A DNA stretch of 13,922 bases from Ruminococcus sp. (lineage in GTDB: Bacteria > Bacillota > Clostridia > Oscillospirales > Ruminococcaceae): contig JAGCWY010000105.1 of assembly GCA_017961625.1 (NCBI GenBank), forward strand, positions 1 through 13,922, given 5' to 3'. Positions within the stretch are counted from its first letter, which is position 1. Each line of letters starts with the position of its first letter. This document shows, in pieces, positions 1 to 6,939 of the stretch. Under the pieces are notes generated by a model. That model was not told the origin of the DNA, made no database searches, and saw only the letters and a program-made list of their open reading frames with translations. The translations under genes were made by a program, and so were the position numbers.

Positions 1-100
1 CAACAAAAGAATACACTGAGTCGTTTATGTCTATAATTCTTTCATAATCCACTGGTAATTTCAGTTGGATTGGTTTATAATAGTTCTCAGTGGTTATCAT
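1..100 (-). CDS. Probable transposase, N-terminal fragment (cut by window edge)
   Basis: An ATG (complement of 98-100) opens a frame that stays open to the window edge, giving 33 codons. It begins MITTENYYKPIQLKLP and continues with a segment containing IIDINDSVYSF. A short N-terminal K/P-I-Q-L stretch followed by 'IID-x-N-D-x-V-Y-x-F' resembles the start of IS1182-type (DUF772/DDE) transposases; this is recognition from memory of the family. The catalytic DDE part would lie outside the window, so intactness cannot be judged. The Shine-Dalgarno is weak, as is usual for transposases. A TATAAT box lies just upstream. It could instead be another IS family or a host gene. Confidence 0.5.
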   Translation of the reverse strand, partial: MITTENYYKPIQLKLPVDYERIIDINDSVYSFV

Positions 101-113
101 TTGTCACAGTTTG

Positions 114-142
114 ATTATATCACTAAAAACAGCTGCACGCAA
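114..142 (-). promoter_or_regulatory. Candidate promoter of the left-edge transposase
   Basis: On the minus strand a perfect TATAAT (complement of 114-119) lies 17 bp from TTGCGT (complement of 137-142), a half-matching -35 box. It sits about 14 bp upstream of the ATG at 100, so the untranslated leader would be very short. The -35 overlaps the left arm of the hairpin at 133-157. Confidence 0.4.
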
Positions 143-168
143 GTTATTGTTGTGCAGTTTGTTTTTTT
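133..168. terminator. Bidirectional hairpin upstream of the transposase
   Basis: CTGCAC (133-138) pairs with GTGCAG (152-157), and the stem continues imperfectly inside. On the plus strand a T-rich run follows (158-168). On the minus strand the hairpin is followed by CTGTTTTTAG. It could act as a weak terminator in both directions. On the minus strand it would shield the transposase from transcription coming out of the lipoprotein gene. Confidence 0.4.
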
Positions 169-173
169 GCTAT

Positions 174-202
174 AAAATTCGGGGCCTCTTTACGAGGCCC
201 CG
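174..202 (-). terminator. Probable intrinsic terminator of the lipoprotein gene
   Basis: A 9-bp GC-rich stem (CGGGGCCTC at 180-188 with GAGGCCCCG at 194-202) has a 5-nt loop. On the minus strand it is followed by AATTTTATA, a short U-rich tract. It lies about 75 nt past the stop codon of the lipoprotein gene. On the plus strand no T-run follows, so the minus direction is favoured. The stem is strong but the U-tract only moderate. Confidence 0.6.
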
Positions 203-276
203 TGTTCGTTTGGGAGACTGAGTTTTTTTACAGCCCCTTTTTATGATATACAAACGTATTGTTCTGTATTGCAGGA

Positions 277-1074
277 TCAGTATTTAATGCAACTGCCTAA
301 AAGCTTGCCGTCGCTGCCGCGGATACACATAAAGCTAGGTCCTTCGCTCCACGCGACAACACCGCCTTTTTCGTCCTCTCTCTTCCAGCTCGGTGAGGTA
401 GGGTATAGATACCATGTGTCATAGTCTTCGTAATAATTAGCAACGATTGGCGGATTTTCTCTTATGTACTTAGTACCGTCGGAGCTTGCAGGCTCTTTTT
501 CAAGCCAGTCTATATACTCCTGACCTTTAGCCTTGAGAAGTACCTCTCTTGCCTTATCTATAACGTCCTGCTCGTCAGTGATGCTTCCGAGCACCCTGTC
601 GATTTGGATGGTACCGGCTTCATAGACCATATAGTTTTCGAGGTTCTTATAGTCAACTAATTCACCGTCTGGGGTATAATGCTTTAATGTACCGTCCGGT
701 TGGTGATTGAGATAGAAATAGTTATAATTTTCTCTCAGCTCATTGATAGCTTTTAGTATCTTTTTGTCTTCTGCGTCAGGATCAGGCTCGGTTGCGGGGG
801 CGGTTGGCGCCTCGGTCATTCTTTCAGTTGTTGTTGTGGCAGTAGCTGTAGTAGTCGCAGTTGTTGTGGAGGTTGTTTTTGTAGTGGTGGTAGATTTTGT
901 CGTTGTTGTCGTTGCAGATGTTGTTGTACTGGTTGTTGCATTGACTTCTGTGGTTATGGGAGTATCTGTTGTGGTTACAGTTGTATCAGAGTTGTGGTCT
1001 TCAGTTATTCTCTGAGTACATGATGCGAGGAGAATGGGGATTATTATAAGCGGAACAATGTACTTTTTTCTCAT
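277..1074 (-). CDS. Thr-rich linker lipoprotein of unknown function
   Basis: The 265-aa product starts with a lipoprotein signal: MRKK, a hydrophobic stretch, then the lipobox LLASC with the lipidated cysteine at residue 19. It should therefore be anchored on the outer face of the membrane. Residues about 31-85 are an extreme low-complexity spacer in which roughly 35 of 55 residues are Thr, followed by a Pro/Glu-rich stretch to about 100. The remaining 165 residues form an acidic, Tyr-rich globular part that I do not recognise; it ends WSEGPSFMCIRGSDGKLLGS and has two cysteines near the C-terminus that could pair. The start is supported by AGGTGA 6 nt before the ATG. Such Thr spacers are common in ruminococcal surface proteins and hold a domain away from the wall. 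No clear promoter is visible in the 62 bp from the previous gene, which contain that gene's terminator, so it may depend on read-through or a non-consensus promoter. Confidence 0.85.
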   Translation of the reverse strand: MRKKYIVPLIIIPILLASCTQRITEDHNSDTTVTTTDTPITTEVNATTSTTTSATTTTTKSTTTTKTTSTTTATTTATATTTTERMTEAPTAPATEPDPDAEDKKILKAINELRENYNYFYLNHQPDGTLKHYTPDGELVDYKNLENYMVYEAGTIQIDRVLGSITDEQDVIDKAREVLLKAKGQEYIDWLEKEPASSDGTKYIRENPPIVANYYEDYDTWYLYPTSPSWKREDEKGGVVAWSEGPSFMCIRGSDGKLLGSCIKY

Positions 1075-1086
1075 ATCTTATCACCT

Positions 1087-1123
1087 CATAAAATATAAAA
1101 AGGGCTACACTTTGGTGTAGCCC
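1087..1123 (-). terminator. Strong intrinsic terminator after ispH-rpsA
   Basis: A perfect 9-bp stem (GGGCTACAC at 1102-1110 with GTGTAGCCC at 1115-1123, loop of 4) is followed on the minus strand by CTTTTTATATTTTAT. It lies 13 bp beyond the stop codon of ispH-rpsA. It ends only about 13 nt before the start of the lipoprotein gene, so the U-tract abuts that gene's ribosome binding site. Confidence 0.88.
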
Positions 1124-1136
1124 TGATATTTACTGA

Positions 1137-2294
1137 TTATTCAGCGTCCTCAGCAGGAACTTCTTCTGTTTCAACTTCCTCTTCGTCAGCCTCGTCCTCG
1201 TTTTCAAGGAGAGCACGCATAGAAATGCTGATTCTCTTTGACTCTTCGTCGATATCAATGATCTTAACGTCAACAACATCGCCTACAGTAAGAACGTCCT
1301 TGACATTCTCTACTTTCTGGTCAGCGATCTGTGAGATGTGGATAAGACCGTCAACGCCGTCGATAATCTGAGCAAAAGCTCCGAAGCTTGTAATAGAAAC
1401 GATAGTAGCCTTAACTACGTCACCTACCTGATACTGAGACTTGAAGATTTCCCATGGATTGTCCTCAGCCTTCTTGAATCCGAGAGAAATTCTATTAGCC
1501 TCTCTGTCAAGATCCTTAATGTATACTTCAAGAGTATCACCAACATTTACTACTTCGCTCGGGTGCTTGATTCTCTTCCAAGAAAGCTCTGAGATGTGTA
1601 CCATTCCATCAATGCCGCCGAGATCAACGAATGCACCGAAGCTTGTGAGAGACTTTACCTTACCGGTATAGGTCTTGCCAACCTCTGCTGTCTCCCAGAA
1701 TCTTGCTTTGGCTTCTTCCTTCTTGGCGTTCTGAACAGCCTTGATAGAACCTACTGCTCTCTTTCTGCCACCCTCTGATACCTCGATAACGATGAACTCT
1801 ACCTTCTTCTTAAGAAGCTGTTCGAGTTCAGCGCCTCTCGGGAGACCTGTGAGTGAAGCAGGGATAAATACTCTAACACCCATAACTGTGAGTGTGATAC
1901 CCTTGTTTACAACGCTCTGAACAACGCCCTCGAGAACAGTACCTTCTTCCTTAGCCTGTACTATCTTTTCATAGCCAGCCTGCTCGTCTACCTTTCTCTT
2001 GGAAAGAGCAGCTGTACCTTCTGCGTCGTTTACCTTGATAACAACGAGATCAATCTCGTCGCCAACGCTTACGATGTCGGAAGGCTTCTTTGAAGGATCG
2101 TCTGTAAGGTCGTCAAGAGCAACATAGCCAGTATGCTTTGTGCCGAGGTCTACGATAGCCTCTGTGTTGTTTACGGCGATAACAATGCCTTTAACTTTCT
2201 CTCCTGTATGTATTTTTTTGAATGATTCATCGATTGCCTGAGCAAAATCGATATCCTCATCCTGATTAGCTGCAAGAATTTCATTTTCTGCCAT
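1137..2294 (-). CDS. rpsA: Possible independently translated S1 protein (internal start)
   Basis: Within the fusion gene, Met280 (ATG complement of 2292-2294) is preceded by a full AAGGAGG (complement of 2306-2312) with an 11-nt spacer. Initiation here would give a 385-aa protein with all four S1 domains and the acidic tail, beginning MAENEILAANQDEDIDFAQA. That resembles the N-terminus of stand-alone Firmicute S1-type proteins. The site falls exactly at the junction after the last conserved IspH segment (GITAGASTPA). Shared with the fusion in frame, so it would be an alternative product rather than a separate gene. Independent production is inference. Confidence 0.5.
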   Translation of the reverse strand: MAENEILAANQDEDIDFAQAIDESFKKIHTGEKVKGIVIAVNNTEAIVDLGTKHTGYVALDDLTDDPSKKPSDIVSVGDEIDLVVIKVNDAEGTAALSKRKVDEQAGYEKIVQAKEEGTVLEGVVQSVVNKGITLTVMGVRVFIPASLTGLPRGAELEQLLKKKVEFIVIEVSEGGRKRAVGSIKAVQNAKKEEAKARFWETAEVGKTYTGKVKSLTSFGAFVDLGGIDGMVHISELSWKRIKHPSEVVNVGDTLEVYIKDLDREANRISLGFKKAEDNPWEIFKSQYQVGDVVKATIVSITSFGAFAQIIDGVDGLIHISQIADQKVENVKDVLTVGDVVDVKIIDIDEESKRISISMRALLENEDEADEEEVETEEVPAEDAE

Positions 2295-3131
2295 TTTGGT
2301 TTGTACCTCCTTGATTATATAAGCGGGGGTTGATGCCCCGGCAGTAATGCCGATATTTTTGGCATTTGGAAGCTTTAATGACCGAAGCTCGTCCGAATTT
2401 TCGATATGATACGTTTTACAGTACCGGCTGCAAACCTCAAAGAGCTTAACGGTATTGGAACTGTGCCTGCCGCCGACTACAAGCATAATGTCGGATTCCC
2501 TGGCAAGCATGGCAGCGTCTGACTGACGTGTGTCTGTAGCGTTGCATATCGTATCGTATATAACAATATTTGGATCGTCCTTCGGGATCACGTTTAAACA
2601 CTCACCCCATACTACTATATTATACGTCGTTTGCGCCACAATTGCAAGCTTTTTTTGCAAATTTTTATAATTTTTTTCAAAAAAGTCTTTTAGCTCAAAG
2701 TTATCCTTGAAAACCATGCAATTTTCGTCACAATGACCAACTATGCCCTGTACCTCAGGGTGGTCTCTGTCACCTGCGATAAGGATAAAGTAGCCTTCTG
2801 CGGACTTTTCTGCCACTATTTTATGTATACGAGACACAAAAGGACAGGTCGCGTCCAGCATACGGTTGCCCTTTGCCTGTATCTGGTCGTATATCTCTCT
2901 GCCTACGCCGTGAGAACGTATAACTACGGTCTCGTCAGGGTTGAGCTCGTCAACAGATTCTATTATCCTTGCACCCTTTGCCTTCATATCATTCACAACG
3001 TCCTGATTGTGTATTATAGGACCTAGAGTTGCGACATTTGTATTCTTTTCCAGCTCACCGTAGACCATTTTCACTGCTCTGTCAACTCCGAAGCAGAAGC
3101 CAGCAGATTTTGCGACAGTGACCTTACTCAT
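1137..3131 (-). CDS. ispH: IspH (HMBPP reductase) fused to a four-repeat ribosomal S1-type protein
   Basis: The 664-aa product joins two enzymes' worth of sequence. Residues 1 to about 280 are IspH, the [4Fe-4S] reductase making IPP and DMAPP from HMBPP in the last step of the MEP isoprenoid pathway. The cluster ligands C13 (GFCFGV), C96 (ATCPFV) and C196 (TICNAT) are all present, with H41, H74, H124 and E126 (HPEVQG). Residues about 310-380, 397-463, 485-555 and 570-640 are four S1 RNA-binding domains; the last two carry the SFGAFVDL/HISEL signature. An acidic tail follows. The fusion is known in Clostridia. ATG at 3131 is preferred over upstream in-frame codons because AAAGGAGGA lies just upstream; the gene then overlaps plsC by 8 nt, implying coupling. 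Codon use in the S1 half looks more optimised than in the IspH half (judged by eye). A second start inside is listed separately. Confidence 0.95.
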   Translation of the reverse strand: MSKVTVAKSAGFCFGVDRAVKMVYGELEKNTNVATLGPIIHNQDVVNDMKAKGARIIESVDELNPDETVVIRSHGVGREIYDQIQAKGNRMLDATCPFVSRIHKIVAEKSAEGYFILIAGDRDHPEVQGIVGHCDENCMVFKDNFELKDFFEKNYKNLQKKLAIVAQTTYNIVVWGECLNVIPKDDPNIVIYDTICNATDTRQSDAAMLARESDIMLVVGGRHSSNTVKLFEVCSRYCKTYHIENSDELRSLKLPNAKNIGITAGASTPAYIIKEVQTKMAENEILAANQDEDIDFAQAIDESFKKIHTGEKVKGIVIAVNNTEAIVDLGTKHTGYVALDDLTDDPSKKPSDIVSVGDEIDLVVIKVNDAEGTAALSKRKVDEQAGYEKIVQAKEEGTVLEGVVQSVVNKGITLTVMGVRVFIPASLTGLPRGAELEQLLKKKVEFIVIEVSEGGRKRAVGSIKAVQNAKKEEAKARFWETAEVGKTYTGKVKSLTSFGAFVDLGGIDGMVHISELSWKRIKHPSEVVNVGDTLEVYIKDLDREANRISLGFKKAEDNPWEIFKSQYQVGDVVKATIVSITSFGAFAQIIDGVDGLIHISQIADQKVENVKDVLTVGDVVDVKIIDIDEESKRISISMRALLENEDEADEEEVETEEVPAEDAE
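2292..2312 (-). promoter_or_regulatory. Internal Shine-Dalgarno and start at the IspH/S1 junction
   Basis: AAGGAGG is read on the minus strand at 2312-2306, followed by 11 nt and ATG at 2294. A small GGGG/CCCC hairpin lies about 12-25 nt upstream of it. The encoded residues here are an unconserved linker, so a perfect SD is not forced by protein sequence. Confidence 0.55.
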
Positions 3132-3759
3132 CAGCGCTCTCCTCCTTTGCATCTGCGGTGACCTCCGGCTCTCCCTCAACAAGCAGCTTTATGTCTGCCA
3201 TATATCGGTTTTTGAGCTTTACGAGCTGACGGGGATTGGGAGTATCGCTTATCTCGCAGTATTCCTTAGGATCAATGGGCTTGCCGAATTTTACGGTAAG
3301 AGGAGTGCGGAACCTCAGCTTATCCCCGTAGCATATACCTACAGGTATTATAGGCTTTCCTGCTCTTGCGGCAATTAGAGCGGCTCCGGTATGACCTTTG
3401 CCAACTTTGCCGTCCTTGGAGCGTGTACCCTCGGGGAATATCATGAGGCTACGGTTTGAACCGAGCCTTTCAACAGCAGTGTCGATAACTGCGGTATCGC
3501 CTTTTCCGCGTGAAACAGGGAATGCTCCCAAAGAGCGTATTAGCCATGCAAAGAGTTTGTTATGGAAGAGTTCCTCCTTTGCCATGAAAGCAAATTTCCC
3601 CTTGGCTCCGCAACCGAGAAGGGGCGGATCGGCGTTGCTGCGATGATTGCAGGTATATATAACGGTGGTATCTTCCGGTACATTTTCCTTCCCTTCAAAG
3701 CGCAGCTTGTACATTAACGTAAAGTACATACGAACAATGAATTTTACTAAGTAATACAT
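3124..3759 (-). CDS. plsC: 1-acyl-sn-glycerol-3-phosphate acyltransferase (PlsC family)
   Basis: The 211-aa protein is the usual length for PlsC-type acyltransferases, which add the second acyl chain to lysophosphatidic acid at the inner membrane surface. The catalytic motif NHRSNAD (residues 38-44, the NHx4D box) and the phosphate-binding FPEGTRS (108-114) are intact, as are the intermediate PVSR (81-84) and PIIPV (136-140) blocks. A hydrophobic, weakly amphipathic N-terminus (1-18) may sit on the membrane. The start ATG follows AAGGAGAAAATC. It lies 41 nt downstream of cmk and its last 8 nt overlap ispH, so the three form one operon, an arrangement widespread in Firmicutes. The highly charged C-terminal tail (EPEVTADAKEESADE) is a normal variable end. 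Exact acyl acceptor is not readable from sequence. Confidence 0.92.
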   Translation of the reverse strand: MYYLVKFIVRMYFTLMYKLRFEGKENVPEDTTVIYTCNHRSNADPPLLGCGAKGKFAFMAKEELFHNKLFAWLIRSLGAFPVSRGKGDTAVIDTAVERLGSNRSLMIFPEGTRSKDGKVGKGHTGAALIAARAGKPIIPVGICYGDKLRFRTPLTVKFGKPIDPKEYCEISDTPNPRQLVKLKNRYMADIKLLVEGEPEVTADAKEESADE

Positions 3760-3800
3760 GATTTTCTCCTTTTTACGTCATACCCTTTGGATACAGAGCC

Positions 3801-4466
3801 TCATTTCTTTATCTTTTCGCTGATTATCTTCACGATAGCAGCTGCGGATTCTTCGAGGTTCAGCTCTGTTGTGTCTACGAGCAAAGCATCCTCAGCCTGT
3901 TTCAGAGGAGCTGTTTCTCGATGCATATCCTGATAGTCGCGCTTGATTATATCGTCAAGTATCTCCTGATATGTGGGACAGTCCGGCTTTTCAAGGAGCT
4001 CTTTGTAACGTCGGTTGGCTCTTTCCTCTGCAGAAGCAGTAAGGAATATCTTAACATCTGCATCGGGGAGAACTACTGTGCCGATGTCTCTTCCGTCCAT
4101 GATAACGTTGTTCTCACGGGCTATTTTCTGCTGAGTTTCAAAAAGATAGGCTCTTACGGCAGGTATAGCCGAGGTGCGGGAAGCAGCCATAGATATTTCG
4201 GGAGTCCTTATAAGGTCGGAAACGTCTCTTTTTCCAAGGAATACTCTCTGTGCTCCGTCGATGAACTTAAGGGAAACATCAGCCTTGCCGAGGGACTTCT
4301 CGATATCCTTGTCAGGAATTTTGTTCTCGGTTATATATAGAGCGATAGTGCGGTACAGAGCTCCTGTGTCAACATAGATGTAGCCCAGCTGCTTTGATAC
4401 CATTTTCGCTATAGTGCTTTTTCCTGCGCCGGCAGGTCCGTCGATTGCAATGTTTACAGTTTTCAT
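3801..4466 (-). CDS. cmk: (d)CMP kinase
   Basis: The 221-aa protein matches bacterial cytidylate kinase in length and motifs. It phosphorylates CMP and dCMP with ATP, recycling the CMP released in phospholipid and RNA turnover. Visible are the P-loop GPAGAGKST (residues 10-18), DTGALYR (33-39), the CMP-contacting DGRDIGT (124-130), the lid-like RANRRYKE (149-156), and the C-terminal RDYQDMHRETAPL segment (176-188). The start is set by AAAGGAG, 7 nt before the ATG. It is the first gene of the cmk-plsC-ispH/rpsA group; a 124-nt gap with a hairpin separates it from the previous gene. No convincing consensus promoter is visible in that gap. Confidence 0.96.
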   Translation of the reverse strand: MKTVNIAIDGPAGAGKSTIAKMVSKQLGYIYVDTGALYRTIALYITENKIPDKDIEKSLGKADVSLKFIDGAQRVFLGKRDVSDLIRTPEISMAASRTSAIPAVRAYLFETQQKIARENNVIMDGRDIGTVVLPDADVKIFLTASAEERANRRYKELLEKPDCPTYQEILDDIIKRDYQDMHRETAPLKQAEDALLVDTTELNLEESAAAIVKIISEKIKK

Positions 4467-4532
4467 TGTTTTTACTCCTTTATTGAAGGGCGCTTGCCCT
4501 GATTTACTTTGATAAACAATATTTTGTGTGGT

Positions 4533-4567
4533 TCAAGGCAATTACGCAAACGTCTGTCTGCCTTCGA
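4533..4567. repeat. Imperfect hairpin between the CmpB-like gene and cmk
   Basis: On the plus strand TCAAGGCA (4533-4540) pairs with TGCCTTcGA (4559-4567), enclosing an inner ACG-caaa-CGT stem (4544-4553). No U-run follows on the minus strand, so it is not a standard intrinsic terminator. It could be a processing or pausing element ahead of cmk. Confidence 0.4.
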
Positions 4568-4590
4568 CCAACTAAAAGGTTATATCCCGA

Positions 4591-5112
4591 TTACTTTTTT
4601 AGATGTTCCGAAATGGATATCACTGCGTCTGTGAGCAGAGCAGCGGACAGGAAGGTACCTGCGCCGAAGCATACTGCTTCAGGGAGCTTTTCGCTTAGCT
4701 TCTTTGAAATTGGGTGAAGCAGGTAAAAGTACCCTACAGCCATGATACCGAAGATAGAGCTTGATATCAGGCTCGACCTGTCAAGTATGGAAAAGTACCA
4801 GTTTTTGTATGTCCAGAACTGCTCATGGAAAATGAATTCCAGAAGATATGAGGCTGCAAGCTCAAATACCGTGGTGATAACAGTGGCAGTGACAAATATA
4901 AAGAAGGGATTTCTCTTTCTGCGTAGCAGAGCCAGTAGTATAAAAGCTCCGAAGGAATATATGGGTATCACCGGAAGGTGAAGTATACCCCTATTGTCAA
5001 AATAACGGTACATGATCCAGACCGTAGCTACCTCGTATATCCAGCCTGCAAAGCCTGCGGCTGTGAATTCAAACACATAGCGGAAAAATGTTCGCGAAAA
5101 GTCATTTTTCAT
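4591..5112 (-). CDS. Multi-pass membrane protein, putative ABC-transporter permease type B (CmpB-like, PF06541)
   Basis: The 173-aa protein has about four or five hydrophobic segments (roughly 12-35, 44-64, 70-92, 116-132 and 147-167). It carries features I associate with the PF06541 'CmpB' family: GWIYE (23-27), the NRGILHLPVIPIYSFGA block (40-56), and an EL..SYLLE..F...W stretch (84-100). The family name implies transport but its function is not established and no ABC ATPase is adjacent. The gene begins 5 nt after yccF ends; its ribosome binding site AAAGGTGA lies within the last codons of yccF, so the two are probably translationally coupled. Confidence 0.75.
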   Translation of the reverse strand: MKNDFSRTFFRYVFEFTAAGFAGWIYEVATVWIMYRYFDNRGILHLPVIPIYSFGAFILLALLRRKRNPFFIFVTATVITTVFELAASYLLEFIFHEQFWTYKNWYFSILDRSSLISSSIFGIMAVGYFYLLHPISKKLSEKLPEAVCFGAGTFLSAALLTDAVISISEHLKK

Positions 5113-5117
5113 AGCAT

Positions 5118-5477
5118 TTATTTCACCTTTGCACCGAAGGGCATTAGGGCGAGTCCTGCCAGCTTAAACATCTGCATCCCGAAGGGTATGCCTATAACGG
5201 TGATACAGAGTATCAGGCCTGATACTGCAAAGCCTGCCGCCATTTCAAGTCCTCCGAAAAGCAACCAGAGTATATTGACTATGAAGCTTATCGGACCGCC
5301 GCCGTATTCTACTTCCTTGCCAAAGGGGGCAAATGACAGTTGCGCCATTTTGAAGCACTGCTTTCCTATTGGAATGCCAACTATGGTAAGACACCACAGC
5401 AACCCCACTGCTAGCCAACTGAGCCCTGCAAAAAATCCTCCAAATATCAGCCATAATAAATTACCTAAACAACCCAT
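5118..5477 (-). CDS. yccF: YccF-domain inner-membrane protein
   Basis: The 119-aa product has two copies of the YccF (DUF307) motif. The first half (about 5-53) reads LLWLIFGG ... CLTIVGIPIGKQCFKMAQLSFAPFG as separate blocks; the second (about 66-117) has ILWLLFGG, CITVIGIPFG and FKLAGLALMPFG. Each half is hydrophobic, so the protein should cross the membrane several times. Length and duplicated layout are typical. AAAGGG lies just before the ATG. It follows the flavoprotein gene by 29 nt and leads directly into the CmpB-like gene. Function of the family is unknown. Confidence 0.88.
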   Translation of the reverse strand: MGCLGNLLWLIFGGFFAGLSWLAVGLLWCLTIVGIPIGKQCFKMAQLSFAPFGKEVEYGGGPISFIVNILWLLFGGLEMAAGFAVSGLILCITVIGIPFGMQMFKLAGLALMPFGAKVK

Positions 5478-5506
5478 TTTGATCCCTTTCTATCATGATG
5501 ATGTCA

Positions 5507-6724
5507 TTACATATTAACAGCCGCAGTGTAAGCGGTCGAAAAAGCTATCTGTAAGTTGAAGCCGCCGGTATAAGCGTCAACGTCTATTACCTCTCCTGCG
5601 AAGTATAGGCCACTTACTAGCTTTGACTCCATAGTTTTCGGGTCTATCTCCTTTACTGAGACGCCGCCACTTGTGATTATAGCCTCGTCTAAGGGGCGAA
5701 AGTCAGATATCCTAACTGGGAAATGCTTTATAAGCTCTCCGAATTTTCGCCGTTCCTCCTTAGTTATGCCGTTTATCTTGCGCTCTGGAGCTATTCCTGA
5801 CAGCCGTACTGCAACGGGTATCAGTTTCGCAGGAAGGAGCTTCCTGATGCCGTTCTGAAAGTCACGGTTGAGGTTATCAGCAAAATCACGTTGTATCCTT
5901 GCATCGAGTTGCTCGGGAGACAGGGCTGGTTTCAGATCTATCATAATCCTGTACCTGTCAGGCTGCATATCCCGTATATGTGAGCTTGCACTGAGAACGA
6001 GAGGTCCGGATATTCCAAAGTGGGTGAAGAGCATTTCTCCCATTTCACTATATATTGACTTGTTTCCATCTATAAGGTCTATGGTGACGTTGCGTAGGGA
6101 AAGTCCCATCATCTCTGCGCAGAACTTATCTGGTGAAACGAGAGGAACAAGGCTTGGTTTGAGTTCTGTTACAGTGTGACCGAGAGCCTTAGCAAGGGTG
6201 TAGCCGTCGCCTGTTGAGCCAGTTGCCGGATAGGACTTCCCGCCGCAGGCTATAAGCACCGACTGTGATGAGTATTCCTCACCCCCTGCTGTAACTCCGC
6301 AGACAGCGCCGTTTTCCGTGAGTATCCTTGATACACGTTTGTTTATGACCTTTACACCCAGCTTTTTCATCTCCTTTGCAAGAGCGTCGGCAATATCGTC
6401 AGCTTTGTCGCTGACCGGGAAAACCCTGTTTCCACGCTCTGTTTTCAGCGGTACGCCCAGCTCCTCAAAGAAGCTCATGGTACTCTCAGCGTCAAAGCAG
6501 GAAAAGGAGCTGTACATGAATCGTGAATTGACGGGTATATTCTTTATATGCTCCTCTGCAGAGCTGTTATTGGTGACATTGCAGCGTCCCTTGCCGGTAA
6601 TACGGAGCTTCCTGCCCAGCCTTTCGTTTTTCTCGAATAGCAGGACGGATTTTCCAAACTTTGCCGCGTTTACAGCTGCAAAACAGCCAGCTGCACCGCC
6701 GCCTATGATTATGATATCAGTCAT
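5507..6724 (-). CDS. BaiN/HI0933-family NAD(P)/FAD-dependent oxidoreductase
   Basis: The 405-aa flavoprotein begins with an FAD-binding Rossmann motif (IIIIGGGAAGCFAA, residues 4-17) and acidic E31. It carries the family hallmark RKLRITGKGRCNVTN (38-52). The end has a TSGGVSVKEID segment and GLYFAGEVIDVDAYTGGFN, which closes the FAD site. Relatives are annotated as aminoacetone oxidase-like or BaiN; the latter reduces bile-acid intermediates in one gut Clostridium, but the family is broad and the substrate here cannot be read. Its ATG overlaps the stop of the DUF3006 gene (ATGA), and AAGGA lies 8 nt upstream, so it is coupled to that gene. Confidence 0.9.
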   Translation of the reverse strand: MTDIIIIGGGAAGCFAAVNAAKFGKSVLLFEKNERLGRKLRITGKGRCNVTNNSSAEEHIKNIPVNSRFMYSSFSCFDAESTMSFFEELGVPLKTERGNRVFPVSDKADDIADALAKEMKKLGVKVINKRVSRILTENGAVCGVTAGGEEYSSQSVLIACGGKSYPATGSTGDGYTLAKALGHTVTELKPSLVPLVSPDKFCAEMMGLSLRNVTIDLIDGNKSIYSEMGEMLFTHFGISGPLVLSASSHIRDMQPDRYRIMIDLKPALSPEQLDARIQRDFADNLNRDFQNGIRKLLPAKLIPVAVRLSGIAPERKINGITKEERRKFGELIKHFPVRISDFRPLDEAIITSGGVSVKEIDPKTMESKLVSGLYFAGEVIDVDAYTGGFNLQIAFSTAYTAAVNM

Positions 6725-6939
6725 TGCTTGTCTTCCTTTATAAGCCTCCGAAGTCTTGCACGCGTCTGACGGCGCTTTCTTGAGGTGGCTTCTTTATTAA
6801 TCAAGTAGGAATCGTTTTTGAATATCAGCACATCTCCCTCGGCAGCTTCCGGAGGGAGCTGCTCTCTCGAGATACTGATACTGCCGTTTTCACTTGCAAG
6901 AACGGCATATCCGCCTTCAAATCTGTCTATTACAGTCAT
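6721..6939 (-). CDS. DUF3006-domain protein
   Basis: The 72-aa protein matches the small DUF3006 family: it opens MTVIDRFEGGYAVLASENG, then has a QLPPEAAEGDVL turn and a Tyr-Leu-Ile strand, suggesting a small beta-barrel. The last 25 residues are strongly basic (RKRRQTRARLRRLIKEDK). Genes of this family often sit beside metallo-beta-lactamase hydrolases of the ComEC type, as here. Both ends overlap neighbours by ATGA, so it is translated together with the hydrolase before it and the flavoprotein after it. Function is unknown; the basic tail could bind nucleic acid or membrane, which is a guess. Confidence 0.82.
   Translation of the reverse strand: MTVIDRFEGGYAVLASENGSISISREQLPPEAAEGDVLIFKNDSYLINKEATSRKRRQTRARLRRLIKEDKQ

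Noticed and set aside
743..1015. Val-rich plus-strand open frame
   Set aside because: It is the mirror of the Thr-codon repeat in the lipoprotein spacer; composition explains the lack of stops.
2314..2319. TATAAT on the minus strand just before the internal S1 start, as an internal promoter
   Set aside because: At 16-18 bp spacing the -35 position is GC-rich (CCGGGG) and there is no extended -10, so a transcription start is not supported.
4500..4556. TTGCGT-17-CAAAAT as the cmk promoter
   Set aside because: Too poor a match to sigma-A boxes to claim; overlaps the hairpin.
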